From contig QPMI01000499.1 of assembly GCA_004431415.1 (NCBI GenBank), forward strand, positions 186,001-250,000: DNA of 64,000 bases, in the 5' to 3' direction. Of the stretch, positions 21,145 through 30,589 are shown piece after piece. Every line of letters starts with the position of its first letter. Position 1 is the first letter of the stretch. The notes beneath the pieces were generated by a model. It saw only the letters and a program-made list of their open reading frames with translations, was not told where the DNA came from and searched no databases. This DNA comes from Cyanophora paradoxa (taxonomy: Eukaryota; Glaucocystophyceae; Cyanophorales; Cyanophoraceae). The position numbers were made by a program, and so were the translations under genes.

Positions 21145-21978
21145 ATGGCTGAGCAACCCCCACTTGAACGAATTATTACACCACAGCTATCATTAGCTGC
21201 CCCAGCAAACCATGTTTTACAGCATGCTACCTTTGATGATGTGGAAGGTCTCCAATCAACAGAGGTCCAACCTACAATGAATACATTTGGTTCCACCCAC
21301 AAGCTGAGATTACAGGAACTCAGATGTGATAAAAATAATGGAATAGTTAAGACAACTAAGCTACTTGTCACAAATGCAAACTTTTCTGCTCATTATGGAG
21401 ACCCAGATAGCTATGGAGATCCTCTGTCTACTTATTCTTTTGAATCTAGGTCGGGAGCTATTAACTGCAAATCGGGGGGAGCTTATATTGGTGATGGTCT
21501 TAGGGTTGGTGGGGCTGTTGGAGCGCCTCTATTTGTGAATGATCAACCCAATCCCATTGATCCCAACACAAGAATTCGAACCTATGTCCCCAGCATGAAT
21601 GCCCCCTATATAATCAAGATATTCCCCATTGTTGTGAATGAACAAACAGCAGTAGTAGACTCTCTTGTTGAGATTGGTGACCACTACAAGGTTGTTGTTG
21701 ATATCCCACCAGATGTTTATGCTGTATGCCAAGTAGAAGGTGGAACTCCCAACTTTGCAGTAGTGATCACCCCATATGATAATTTCGGAATTGCTTATCA
21801 TGGAGTCAATTTCGGTTTGGAAGACTATCAGTTCTTAGTGAGAGCCACCAAGTTTGGTATCTACAAGTGTGTGATGTTTGCAGAGAGAACCGATTTTATT
21901 GCAAAGCAGAATACCTATGCTGAATACTATGGGACAAATCGATATTTCCCCATTTTCGGGCAGGATACTGCTCCATAA
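21145..21978 (+). CDS. Adhesin-like protein D (277 aa)
   Basis: A paralogue of adhesin C over its whole length. The shared module is LRLQELRCDKNNGIVKTTKLLVTNANF followed by SGGAYIGDGLRVGG. The head is RIRTYVPSMNAP... then YQFLVRATKFGIYKCVMFAERTDF. It starts 23 bp after gene C. The N-terminal ~20 residues (ITPQLSLAAPANHVLQH) also align with the starts of A-C, so that segment may attach the protein to the capsid or fibre base. Confidence 0.68.
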   Translation: MAEQPPLERIITPQLSLAAPANHVLQHATFDDVEGLQSTEVQPTMNTFGSTHKLRLQELRCDKNNGIVKTTKLLVTNANFSAHYGDPDSYGDPLSTYSFESRSGAINCKSGGAYIGDGLRVGGAVGAPLFVNDQPNPIDPNTRIRTYVPSMNAPYIIKIFPIVVNEQTAVVDSLVEIGDHYKVVVDIPPDVYAVCQVEGGTPNFAVVITPYDNFGIAYHGVNFGLEDYQFLVRATKFGIYKCVMFAERTDFIAKQNTYAEYYGTNRYFPIFGQDTAP

Positions 21979-22000
21979 GAATGTTGATTATATATAGAGT

Positions 22001-22273
22001 ATGGATAGTAAAACAAAAAAGTTTATTGATGCTGCTATGACAGTCCATGGTAAAGATAAATTCGATTACAGTGAGACACATTACATCAAAGCTCAAGAGA
22101 AAGTATCTGTTAGATGTTTGCAGTGTAATAAGGTGATCCTTACATATCCCTTTAATCATGTGAAGGGATCAGGGTGTAGGGACTGTAATAAAAGAAAAAG
22201 TCAAGCACATAGGAAAAGGGCTACTTCATCAATCACAGTGGAATATAGGGATGTTTGCATTCGGTTCGATTAG
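22001..22273 (+). CDS. Zinc-ribbon protein, DUF723/homing-nuclease-associated type (90 aa)
   Basis: A 90-residue protein beginning FIDAAMTVHGKDKFDYSETHY, followed by two CxxC pairs (Cys39/Cys42 and Cys59/Cys62) and a histidine at 53. This HG-K-DYS...C..C...H...GC..C layout is that of small zinc-ribbon domains (DUF723-like) often found in phage and giant-virus proteins, some linked to endonucleases. No nuclease domain is present here. It may bind DNA or be a nuclease remnant. Confidence 0.62.
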   Translation: MDSKTKKFIDAAMTVHGKDKFDYSETHYIKAQEKVSVRCLQCNKVILTYPFNHVKGSGCRDCNKRKSQAHRKRATSSITVEYRDVCIRFD

Positions 22274-22302
22274 GTTTAATTAATTTTTCTAAGGTATTCT
22301 TA

Positions 22303-22701
22303 ATGGAGACTAAATACAGAGGCTTTCATGTTATGCTTGATTACAAAGCTAAATCAGCTATTGCAACAGGACATGAGCATGTTAGCTTCCTAGGTAATTG
22401 GATTATGGGAACCCTTGAACAAGCTATATTGAGACAAGGTATTAGGATTGTTCATAAACATTGTGAAATATTTGATGGCAAAGTATCACCTCCTGGTTTT
22501 GCATTAGTTCTGCTATTAGATGAAAGCCATTGCACAGCTCATTGTTATTCCAATGAAGGCATGTTAGCAATTGATATATTCAGTTGTGGTAAAGAAGCTC
22601 AGCATAAAACACAAGCAGTTGCTGATGAGATCGATAAAACAATGAATTTCCTCACATTTGAGAAGACTGAGAGACATAAACATGATAGATTCCCGTTTTG
22701 A
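22303..22701 (+). CDS. S-adenosylmethionine decarboxylase, prokaryotic type (132 aa)
   Basis: It makes the aminopropyl donor for spermidine from S-adenosylmethionine. The start is ATG 22303; the longer frame from 22255 overlaps the previous gene and lacks family sequence. The pyruvoyl-forming serine is Ser75 (in DESH), and the other two catalytic residues are His80 and Cys95. The spacings of +5 and +15 are the same as those between Ser63, His68 and Cys83 of the Thermotoga enzyme. The length fits the small bacterial/archaeal class, not the large eukaryotic one. Polyamines neutralise packaged DNA, so the enzyme may support virion assembly or host reprogramming. It is the last gene before the terminal non-coding region. 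Confidence 0.85.
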   Translation: METKYRGFHVMLDYKAKSAIATGHEHVSFLGNWIMGTLEQAILRQGIRIVHKHCEIFDGKVSPPGFALVLLLDESHCTAHCYSNEGMLAIDIFSCGKEAQHKTQAVADEIDKTMNFLTFEKTERHKHDRFPF

Positions 22702-23783
22702 TGGTTTCTATTATGGTGATCAGGGTGATTTACCTTTTTTATTACAATGGCAATCGTTAAAAAAGGATATAATATATCCTTTCCTACAATAGCTTTCTAC
22801 AATGATTTTCTTTCTACAGTAGCTTTTGTTACAATAGAATTCTACTGTATGATGTAGCCGAAATATGAATGCACCCTACATTAAGCAATGTCAAGTATTT
22901 CGAATACTATTCGATTTCCTTACAATAACACTCAGCATCTCCCCTAGATTCCCCCTATTATATAATATTTATATTAAAGTGGACTCAAGGTTGACTCATA
23001 TTAATCGTAAAAGTAGTAATAGTATATGGATTTTGTTACGAATTCAATGCAAGGGTTGACTAAGTGGGTTGAGTTGACTCAAATTTCACAGGAAATAACA
23101 ATGAATCAGAGTATAAAATGCATTTTTTGAATCAACTACACCAACTAACACTGAGAAAGTAGTTTATATCATATAGTACTACCATATATGGTTTGTCAGG
23201 CACTATAATATAGTTGTCAGGCACTAATATAGTATGTCAGGCATTGTCAGGCACCTTTTTAGAAAACTTTTATAAAATTGAAATTTCATTGTTAATCCAA
23301 ACAATGACTTAGCCAAAATAAAATACTTTATGAAAATCGATAGATTTAATGCCTGACAAATAAATGCTGCCTGAAAGATTTAACACCAACTAACACTGAG
23401 ATTTTCACAATATATGAGGTCCTTACTGAATATGGTTTGTGTGACAGGTGTGACAGGTTTATCCCGTGGATTTTAAAAATCAATTTCTCACTAGGACTTT
23501 CCTTGGGATTGACCTGTCACACCTGTCACACCTGTCACACCCAAAATCCTAAGGGTCCCCCCTTAGACTCAACAAAACAATGATAAAATCATATAAGTTT
23601 CATGTATAATTACGATTGAATTCAATAAGAGATCGATTTGTTAATATAAACAAATGAATCATTTATGGATCTTAATCGAGTTAAGCGATATATTTCCGAT
23701 TAAATGAATTAAATTTAATTAAATTTAATCGAGAAAGTACATGAATATAATATCGATTAAATCAATTAACAAAAAGACCAATC
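22702..23783. other. Viral terminal non-coding region with two iteron families
   Basis: About 1.1 kb of AT-rich DNA without a supported gene. It holds iteron region III at 23186-23376 (TGTCAGGCA at 23194, 23215, 23235, 23245; TGCCTGACA at 23350 and an imperfect copy at 23368). An 18-bp direct repeat (caccaactaacactgaga) flanks it near 23139 and 23384. A second iteron family (TGTGACAGG and its complement CCTGTCACA) lies between about 23440 and 23545. The remainder is A/T-rich with many ATCGATTA-like palindromes. Confidence 0.7.
23186..23376. promoter_or_regulatory. Phased iteron region III (copy of region II)
   Basis: Four direct TGTCAGGCA copies at 23194, 23215, 23235 and 23245 (steps 21, 20 and 10) are followed by inverted copies near 23350 and 23368. 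The first 125 bp are almost the same as 6737-6870, including the sequence between the repeats. No plus-strand gene follows, so an origin or packaging role is at least as likely as promoter control. Confidence 0.75.
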
Positions 23784-24067
23784 ACACATAGTAAAATGCG
23801 GAGTTTTAACCAGAGGCAAGATCTAATTGAGATTCAGTTATATTATTCGGAAATATGTACAGATTATCGATTAACGCAGTAAGACTAATCGGAAAATAAG
23901 AGAAATTTACGATAAAATATCGAAAAGAATATAAAATAATCGAAATAAATGAATATTCGATAAGATATACACAGATTATCGATTGATTAAAATAGAATAT
24001 ACGAGATATATCAACAAAATCAATTAAGATTAAGCCGAGGGTTAAAACTCCGCATTTTACTATGTGT
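23784..24067. repeat. 284-bp foldback at the virus-host junction
   Basis: A perfect 28-bp inverted repeat, 23784-23811 (acacatagtaaaatgcggag...) and 24040-24067, encloses a 228-bp AT-rich core whose two halves also pair imperfectly. Immediately right of 24067 the sequence becomes strongly GC-rich host DNA. It may be the viral terminal hairpin or inverted repeat, or a small MITE inserted at the edge. No target-site duplication is evident. Confidence 0.7.
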
Positions 24068-24147
24068 TGCGCTCGAAGCGCGCTCACCCCGCGCGCTCTT
24101 TCGCGCACTTTCGCGCTCTCGCGCCTTGCGCAGAAACCCGAACCGAC

Positions 24148-25502
24148 ATGGCGCGCGGAAACGTTAACGTGCTGATTCTTGCTCTCGGCGCGCTCGCCCT
24201 GGCGGCGGTGGCGGCGGCCGACGCGCACTTGCCGCCCGACCTCGGCGAGCTCGGCGACTTCGACCAGTGCACCAACGGCAACATCGTCGGCTACTCCCTC
24301 GCCCTCGCCGACGGTCCGCTCTCGCCCCGCCCCGCCCCGCCCCGCCCCGCCCGCGACGCGCCGCGCTCGAGCCCTGCGCGCAGTATACGTAATAGTCTTA
24401 GATTAATTTCGCGCGATTTCGCAGGCTTCCAGGAGGTGCCGTTCGTGCTGTCGCCGGCCTGGGGCCGCGTCCTCGTCGTCCTCTACCGCAAGGGCACCGC
24501 AAGCGAGTACTACGCCCTCGTCACCGCCGTCCTCGCCAAGAAGCGCGCCCGCCCCGCCCCGGGCCCCGGCCTCTTGCTGAAATTTAATTCAAACTAAATT
24601 TCTCTCTCGCGCGCGCTTAGCCCCGCGACGACCGTCGTCGACCAGCACATCCACGGCCCCGCCAACGTTCTCACCGTGCGCGCTCGCCCGCGGCCTCTCG
24701 CTTTAGTCTCTCGATTAATGATCACGATCAGTGATCCCTGATCTTTCGAATTCTCCCAGAGCGCGCCGCCGGTCTTCCAGCTGCCGAAGGAGCTCCCGAA
24801 CCCGCTCCTGAACTACTGCATCCCGACCATCACCAGCCAGCAGTTCCACAACTTCATCCGCAACCAGTGCGCGCTGCCCGAGCGCTAGCTATAGCTATAG
24901 CGCATGATCATGAAGCGATGGCGAGCTAAATCTAGAGCTTAACGTTAATTATATATATAACTTTGCTTGATCATGAGCTTTTCGCGCTAGCGCTAGCGCT
25001 GCGCATGCTATGAACGTTCACCTGGAATTCGCGCCCGGCGGCCGTCAAAATTTGCGCTGCCAGCTGCCGAAGCCGACGGCTTATTTCCGCGCCGCCTCGC
25101 AGGTATTACTACAACCTGCACACCGTGGCCTTCCCCAACGGCGAGATCCGCGGCAACCTCATCTGGTACGGTGCGCAATTAAATGATTGCAATCGCAACG
25201 CCCACGCGTACGCTGCGACCGCCCGTTGTCGCGATACTATGTGATATCGATCGGCTCCGAATCATGCATATTCGAGTTCCCGCAATAAATTTACCTCGTT
25301 GACATCTAATTTATAGCTTCCTGCAGCTGCAGCTGATCATGGCTGCATTAACGTCTAATTTGCGCCCGCAGGCCCCGTGGGCCAGGTGGCGGAGGGGGGC
25401 CCCGAGGCGGCCGTCACCTTCTCGGCCGCCGTCGAGACGGCGGCGCCCGTCCCGAACCTCGAGGCTCTCAGCGCCGGCTTCAACCCCGCCGCCCGCCAGT
25501 AG
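24148..25502 (+). CDS. Secreted CHRD-domain protein (6 exons, 219 aa)
   Basis: My exon model, with phases consistent throughout, is 24148-24313, 24425-24542, 24621-24675, 24760-24881, 25103-25170 and 25372-25502. It gives 219 residues with an N-terminal signal peptide (LILALGALALAAVAAADA). A CHRD (chordin) domain follows, with the family signatures FQEVPF, HIHGPAN and NLHTVAFPNGEIRGNL. CHRD domains are extracellular and of poorly defined function. Introns 2 and 4 use GC-AG borders; the other three use GT-AG. The start codon lies 81 bp right of the viral foldback, so the promoter is either inside that short gap or inside viral DNA. Confidence 0.82.
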
Positions 25503-26069
25503 GCCCGGCCCTGGGGCCCGGGGCTGCTGCTATAGCTACTAGGCTAGGCCTACGGCTACGCCCTTTTTCTCATGATCAGCCTCTTCTGATTCACGCTCCG
25601 GATCTATAGCTCGATGTAAATATTTTCGTAGCGGTTCCATCTGCACCAAATATGAACCAGATCCCGGAATCTGAATATGCATATGTTGCATGAATATTGG
25701 CGGGGCCTGCGCGTGCACCGTGGCACTAGTGGCAGATCTTCCGCCTAGGCCTGGGTTTGAATTATCCTTGCGCCCAATCTGGCCGCCGGGCCCCCTTGCC
25801 CCGGGAACCTTCGATGTCGGTGCCCTCCGCTCGAGCTCGAGCTCGCAAGCGCTGATCCAGAGACTCGTTGACTATGACATTGGGTTTAAATCCGCGCAGC
25901 TGACCATGAGCTACAGTAGCACCGCTGCAGCTGTTTCTTCCTGCGGCAAGCTGAAATCAAACTGCGGCAAGCTGAAATCAAACTCGCAGTAATGATTCCG
26001 AAAGACTTCAATGCATGCTGCAGTTCTGAAAATAAAATTTTACGCAACGCGCTGCCTCTATCTCTATCT
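25503..26069. other. Intergenic region, no gene seen
   Basis: A mixed-composition spacer between convergent host genes. It contains a short tandem duplication (aaatcaaactgcggcaagctg-like units at 25953-25985) and several GATC/ATGC palindromes. No coding region is supported. Confidence 0.5.
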
Positions 26070-29000
26070 CTACGGCTCCTCCGCCTCCTGCTCGGGGGGC
26101 ACCCCGAAGCACGCGACGAGCTCGACGGCCCACGTACCCCCCGTCGGCCGCCCCCCCTCCCCCTCCTCCTCGCCCCCGGCGCCGGCCCCGGCTCCGGATC
26201 CAGCGCCGGGGGCCCCGGATCCGCCGCCGTCTCCGTCCCAGTCCTCCCCGGCGTCGCGCTCCTCCTCCGAGGAGCCGGACGCAGGGGTACGCCACGGCAC
26301 TTCGTTCTCCAGCGAGAAGTCGACGCAGCAGAGCGCGGGGCGGCCCGCGATCGCCTCCACCAGCCTCTCGCAGGCGGCGGCCGCGAGGCTTTCGCCTGCA
26401 GCCAAAGCGGCCTCCTCGGGCAAGAGGAACGGGTGCCCCGAAAAGTACCCGGCGAGCCAGGCGGAGGGCCCGGGGGCCGGCCCCGGGGCGAACAAAGGGT
26501 CCTCGGCCAGGGCCAGCTCCTGCAGGAGGGACCCGTTGGGCGCCAAAAAGTCCAGCGAGGCTGTACCCCGCGGCTTTGGGGTGGAGGAGGATGAGGAGGA
26601 GGAGGATGGGGCGGGGGCGGCGGGGGCGGCGGGGGCGGTTGCCGGGGGCTCCTCGGCGGGGGCCCCGTCCTCCTCCTCCTCCTCGTCCGCGGCGCGCCGC
26701 CGCCGCTTCGCGCGCCCTTTGCCCTTCGGGGGCCGTCCCTTCGGCGCGGGCGGCGGAGGCGGCGGCGGCGGCGGCGGCGCCTCTTCTCGCTGCTGCTGCT
26801 GCTGGTCGGCCGGGGGCGGGGCCGGCTCGGCGGGCCGAAGCGAGCCGATGACTCCGGTGAGGAGCACCCGCCTCCGCTCCCGCCACCGCAGCGGATTGAC
26901 GACGTTCTGCAGATCCCTGCGGCGCCGCGCCCGGAGGTCGGGGCCTTAAGGGGGGAAGAAGCGAGGGGGGGGTACAGGTGCAGACCCGAAGGTGACGCGG
27001 GGCAGGGAGGGGGGTCCGAGCCCCGCGGGCTCCGTCGGCCGCCCCCGCAGCGAGAGCCACGGCCTCGTCATCACCGCTGCGCCGAAAGCGGGGTACGTGA
27101 GCCGCGCGGAGAGGAGTGAAGAAGAAGAGGGTACCGGGGCGGTTCTCGTGCGCCCACTCGAGAAACTCTGCGAGCGCCGGGTCCTGAAGGCGGCTACATG
27201 TCGGACAGGGGAGGAAAAGGGGGGGTGCGGGATTCCGGACCTCGCGGGGGATGCGGTCCTCGTCGTCGATGATCTGCGTGTACCCCGTGGAGACGGCGTG
27301 GAATCCAGTACCCCGGCCGGGGCTGCCCCCCCGCACGAGCCTCAGCCGCGTCAGCAGCAGCGTCCGGTCCGCCCGCAGCCTGCGCCGCACGGTTACGGGG
27401 GTACGCGGAAGTCGAAAGGGCGGGGGGAGGGTACGGCGCGCCTGGCGAACGAGTCCCATTGCGAGTTGGCGAACACTTGCACCGCGAGGTCGCTGTCGGA
27501 CCTGGGGGGAATGAGTTGGCGGGGGGGGAGGAGCGGGCGTGGGGTACGCGGCGCACGAGGCGTCAGCGAGGAGGAGCCAGCGGTAAGCGAAGAATTTGGG
27601 GTACGACCCGCCCGCGGCGCGGCTCGCCGCCGCCGCGCTGACACCTTCCGGCCTGAGGCTGCGGGGGTACACGTCGGAAGGGTGGGAGAAAGGGGGTACA
27701 AGGGCGAGGGAACGCACGGGTCCTGGCTCGAGTCGGGGTACCGCCGCACGCGCTCGATGCGGCCGACGTGCCGCACTATACCCAGGAAGTCGAACTCCTC
27801 CAGGGGGCCCCGCGGAGGGTACGCGTCCCAGTCCGCCTCGTCGGGGGGTACGGGGGCGGGGGCGGCCTCCGCGAGGGCGGAGAGGCTGCTGGGCCCCTCG
27901 ATGGTGCGCAGCGCGAGGGGCGCCGGGTCCAGCCTGACTCCCATGAAGCCCAGCTGGCCCTCTGCACAGCGTTCAGGAACGGAAGGAGCGAAGGAAGGGC
28001 CTGATCCAGGCGGCGGGGAGGGGGCGCCGCGCACCGCTGAGCACCCGTACCCGGCCCCCGTTGGGCCCCGGGTTGACGGCCAGCTCCAGCCGGCACGGCT
28101 CGTTCGCGTTCGGCTTCGCCCGGTACCCCGTCACCAGCACCGCGTCCCCGTAGCGTACCCCCCCGAAGAGCTTCATCACCTGAGCGCGGCCGCGTGAGGG
28201 CCAGGGCGCGAGGAGGGGAGGAGGGGCAGGGGAGCCGGGCGCACGGTGGTACCCCAGCAGACGACGGGAATGGTGTCCCCCCACTGGTCCGCTGCGCGAG
28301 CGTCAGCAAAGGCCCGGAAGGAAGGGGCGGGGAGCGGGGTCGCAGTGCAAAAGGGGGGTATGCACCGAGCCTCAGCGTGAAGAAGTACGGAGTCTTGTTC
28401 ACCTGAGGCCGCGTTAGGAGGGGGTACGGGGTCGGAGAGGTGGTCAGGGTGAGAGGTAGTGCGGCGCGCCTCGCCGGCCCGGGCGTAGTGGTTTATCGAA
28501 GACTTGCCGACCACTCGCCCAAGGAAAGGCTCCTGGAATGGATATAAGGGTAGAAGAGGGTTGGGGGGAGCGGCGCGTGGGAGGGTAGTCCCTCGCCTGC
28601 TCGTGGGCGCCCGCCGCCCCGCCGCCGGCCCCGCGGCCCTTCGCGGCCGCCGAGGCGCCGCCGGCGCCGCCCCGGCCGCGCCCCTTTGCGGCGCGGCGAG
28701 GGGGCGGCACTGTGCTCCGCGCCAGCTCCTTAACTGTCGTCCACCGCATCCCGTCCAGTTCCTCCTGCGCCGGGGGTACGCTTCAGCTGGGCGGGGGGGG
28801 GGGTGAAATGGGAGGGGGGTACGCACGTCCTCGACGGCGAGGGGCCGGGCGGCCCAGTCCTCCCCCACGAAGCAGTCGTCGCAGAAGTGGTGAACGAAGT
28901 AGCAGCGCTGCCCCGCCAGCGGCCGCTCCCGCGACTGGGTACAGGCTCAACCAAAGCTAAACAGAGAAAGCCGCGCGGACGGGGCGGGGCTCACGGTGGT

Positions 29001-29512
29001 CCGGCAGGGGGGTAGGGCCAGCTCGGGCCCCGCCACGCCCCGCGCCTCCGCCAACGCAACGTAGGTGAAATAGTTAGGCTGGCCCTCGAGAGGCAACTCG
29101 GACATGCGCCGCTGCCACTGCGTGATCTGCTCCACGGGTCGACCGAGGGCGGCCAGGGCACGGCACGCCGTGACGGCAGGGCGGGCGGGCCCAAGTGCGC
29201 GGCGCACCTCGATTGTGACCCCGCGGCGGAAGCAGTAGTTCCGCAGCAGCGAGTTGAGGTTGCGCGAGAAGATGCAGCGGAGCTGGCGGCGGCGGCGGCG
29301 GCAGCGGCGGCGGGCGAGTTAGCGGACGTCGACGGGCGGACGAGCGGGCGAGCGGGCGGCGGCGCGGGCAGGTCGCTGCGGACCAGTTCGCTGCCTTCGA
29401 CGCCGTCCCAGAGCACGCCCTCGTACACGTCCGCGTCCTCCGCGTCGTCGTCGTGCATCGCCTCGCCGATGGCGTACACGAGCCGCGAGTCGACGACGAC
29501 TGCGGCGGGCAT
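26070..29512 (-). CDS. Multi-exon nuclear gene, unidentified
   Basis: A minus-strand gene with about a dozen exons, recognised from runs of protein-like sequence separated by introns carrying GGGGTAC (plus-strand view). The start is ATG 29512 (MPAAVVVDSRLVYAIGEAMHD). Later exons read ...LRCIFSRNLNSLLRNYCFRR (~29280), RCYFVHHFCDDCFVGEDW (~28890), ELDGMRWTTVKELARSTV (~28740), YGDAVLVTGYRAKPNANEPC (~28120) and GPLEEFDFLGIVRHVGRIE (~27780). The last exon ends at 26070 and is Pro/Ser/Glu-rich, with a basic nuclear-type stretch (KGRPPKGKGRAKRRRR). The GDAVLV and NEPCRLELA segments faintly recall BAH modules of chromatin proteins, but I do not claim that. The exon list is incomplete. Confidence 0.5.
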
Positions 29513-30589
29513 CGTTAGCTAAGGACATCCGCGATGCTAGCTAGCGCCGGGGAGAGGCGTCGGAGGGACGCGCGGCGCACAGCGGCGAATGTCGACGATG
29601 ACCGCGTGCACTGGGGCGAGCTCGGGTCGGAAGTAGTCGCGCAGCGGCGCGAGGCCGTCCTCCTGCTCGCCCTCGGCCATGCTGCCCGCGTTCGAATTCT
29701 GCGCTGTTGGTCGCGTACCCGTGTCGACGTCGCTGTGACTCGCTGACACTCGCTGTCACGACTCGCTGGCTGCTGCAGCTGCTCAGCAGCTGTTGCCGCG
29801 GCGAACGACGCTCTCATGAACAGCGCGGAGAACGGCGCTTTCAAAGGCGCGGCTTCATTCCCCGCCCCGGACGGTCCGCGCGCCGCGGACGGTTTCGCCC
29901 GCGCGTCCGCTGCCGCGATCCGCTCATGCGCCCGGCGCGGCGCAGGCTCCTCTGCCCACGATGAAGGCGAAGGCAATGCGAGCGCGGAAGTCGAAGGCGA
30001 TGAGAGCGGTTCGTGTTTGATCATGACCTGTCAAATTAACCCTGGCCGGCGTGCTCAAACTGGCCGCGCGCGTTTTCAGAAACTCATGTCATGAAGCGGA
30101 TGCATATGCGGCTCGAGGTACCGGTAAGCGCAGGAGAGCGGATTGTGCTGCTTGGTGCGCATGCGCGCGCGCAAGCGACGAAGCTTGCCGGATTTGAGGC
30201 CTCGAGGCCGACATGAAACGCAGACAAGGAATTCAAGAATACTGGCGAGACAGTCGCCGTGTCGCGTACGCTCGACCCGTGCCGTCACGCCGGCGCGGAA
30301 GCTTTAAGCCTGACCGCGCGCGCGCGCGCGGTGCGTTAGGAATTGTGGAGGAGGCGTTGAAGTCAACGTTCAAGCCTGATATCTACGCCCGCTTCGAAAA
30401 CATTAATCCCGTTGAGGTGCGCCCTGCAAGCACGAATTTGAAGTATTGAAGTTCATGATCAACGTTGACGGCGTCCGAAGGGGGTCTGCCAGATCGTTCG
30501 CCTTCGCTTCCCGCCAACCGACGTGCCGCGGCCGACTCTTCAGGGCGGCTCTGGCACGCGCGAGTACATCTTCGAGGCCCCCGTTTTAA
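29513..30589. other. Divergent intergenic region
   Basis: It lies between the minus gene starting at 29512 and the plus gene. Short plus-strand open stretches at 29816-30094 and 30213-30449 could be 5' exons of the gene at 30590, but no convincing joins were found. It holds (CG)n and GCGCATGCGCG palindromes around 30160-30330. Confidence 0.4.

Noticed and set aside
22255-22302. Upstream start for the AdoMet decarboxylase
   Set aside because: It would overlap the previous gene and adds residues unlike the family; the ATG at 22303 gives the usual length.
28994-29280. Assigning a BAH-domain or DNA methyltransferase identity to the gene at 26070-29512
   Set aside because: Only short segments are suggestive and exon joins are incomplete; no decisive motif was seen.
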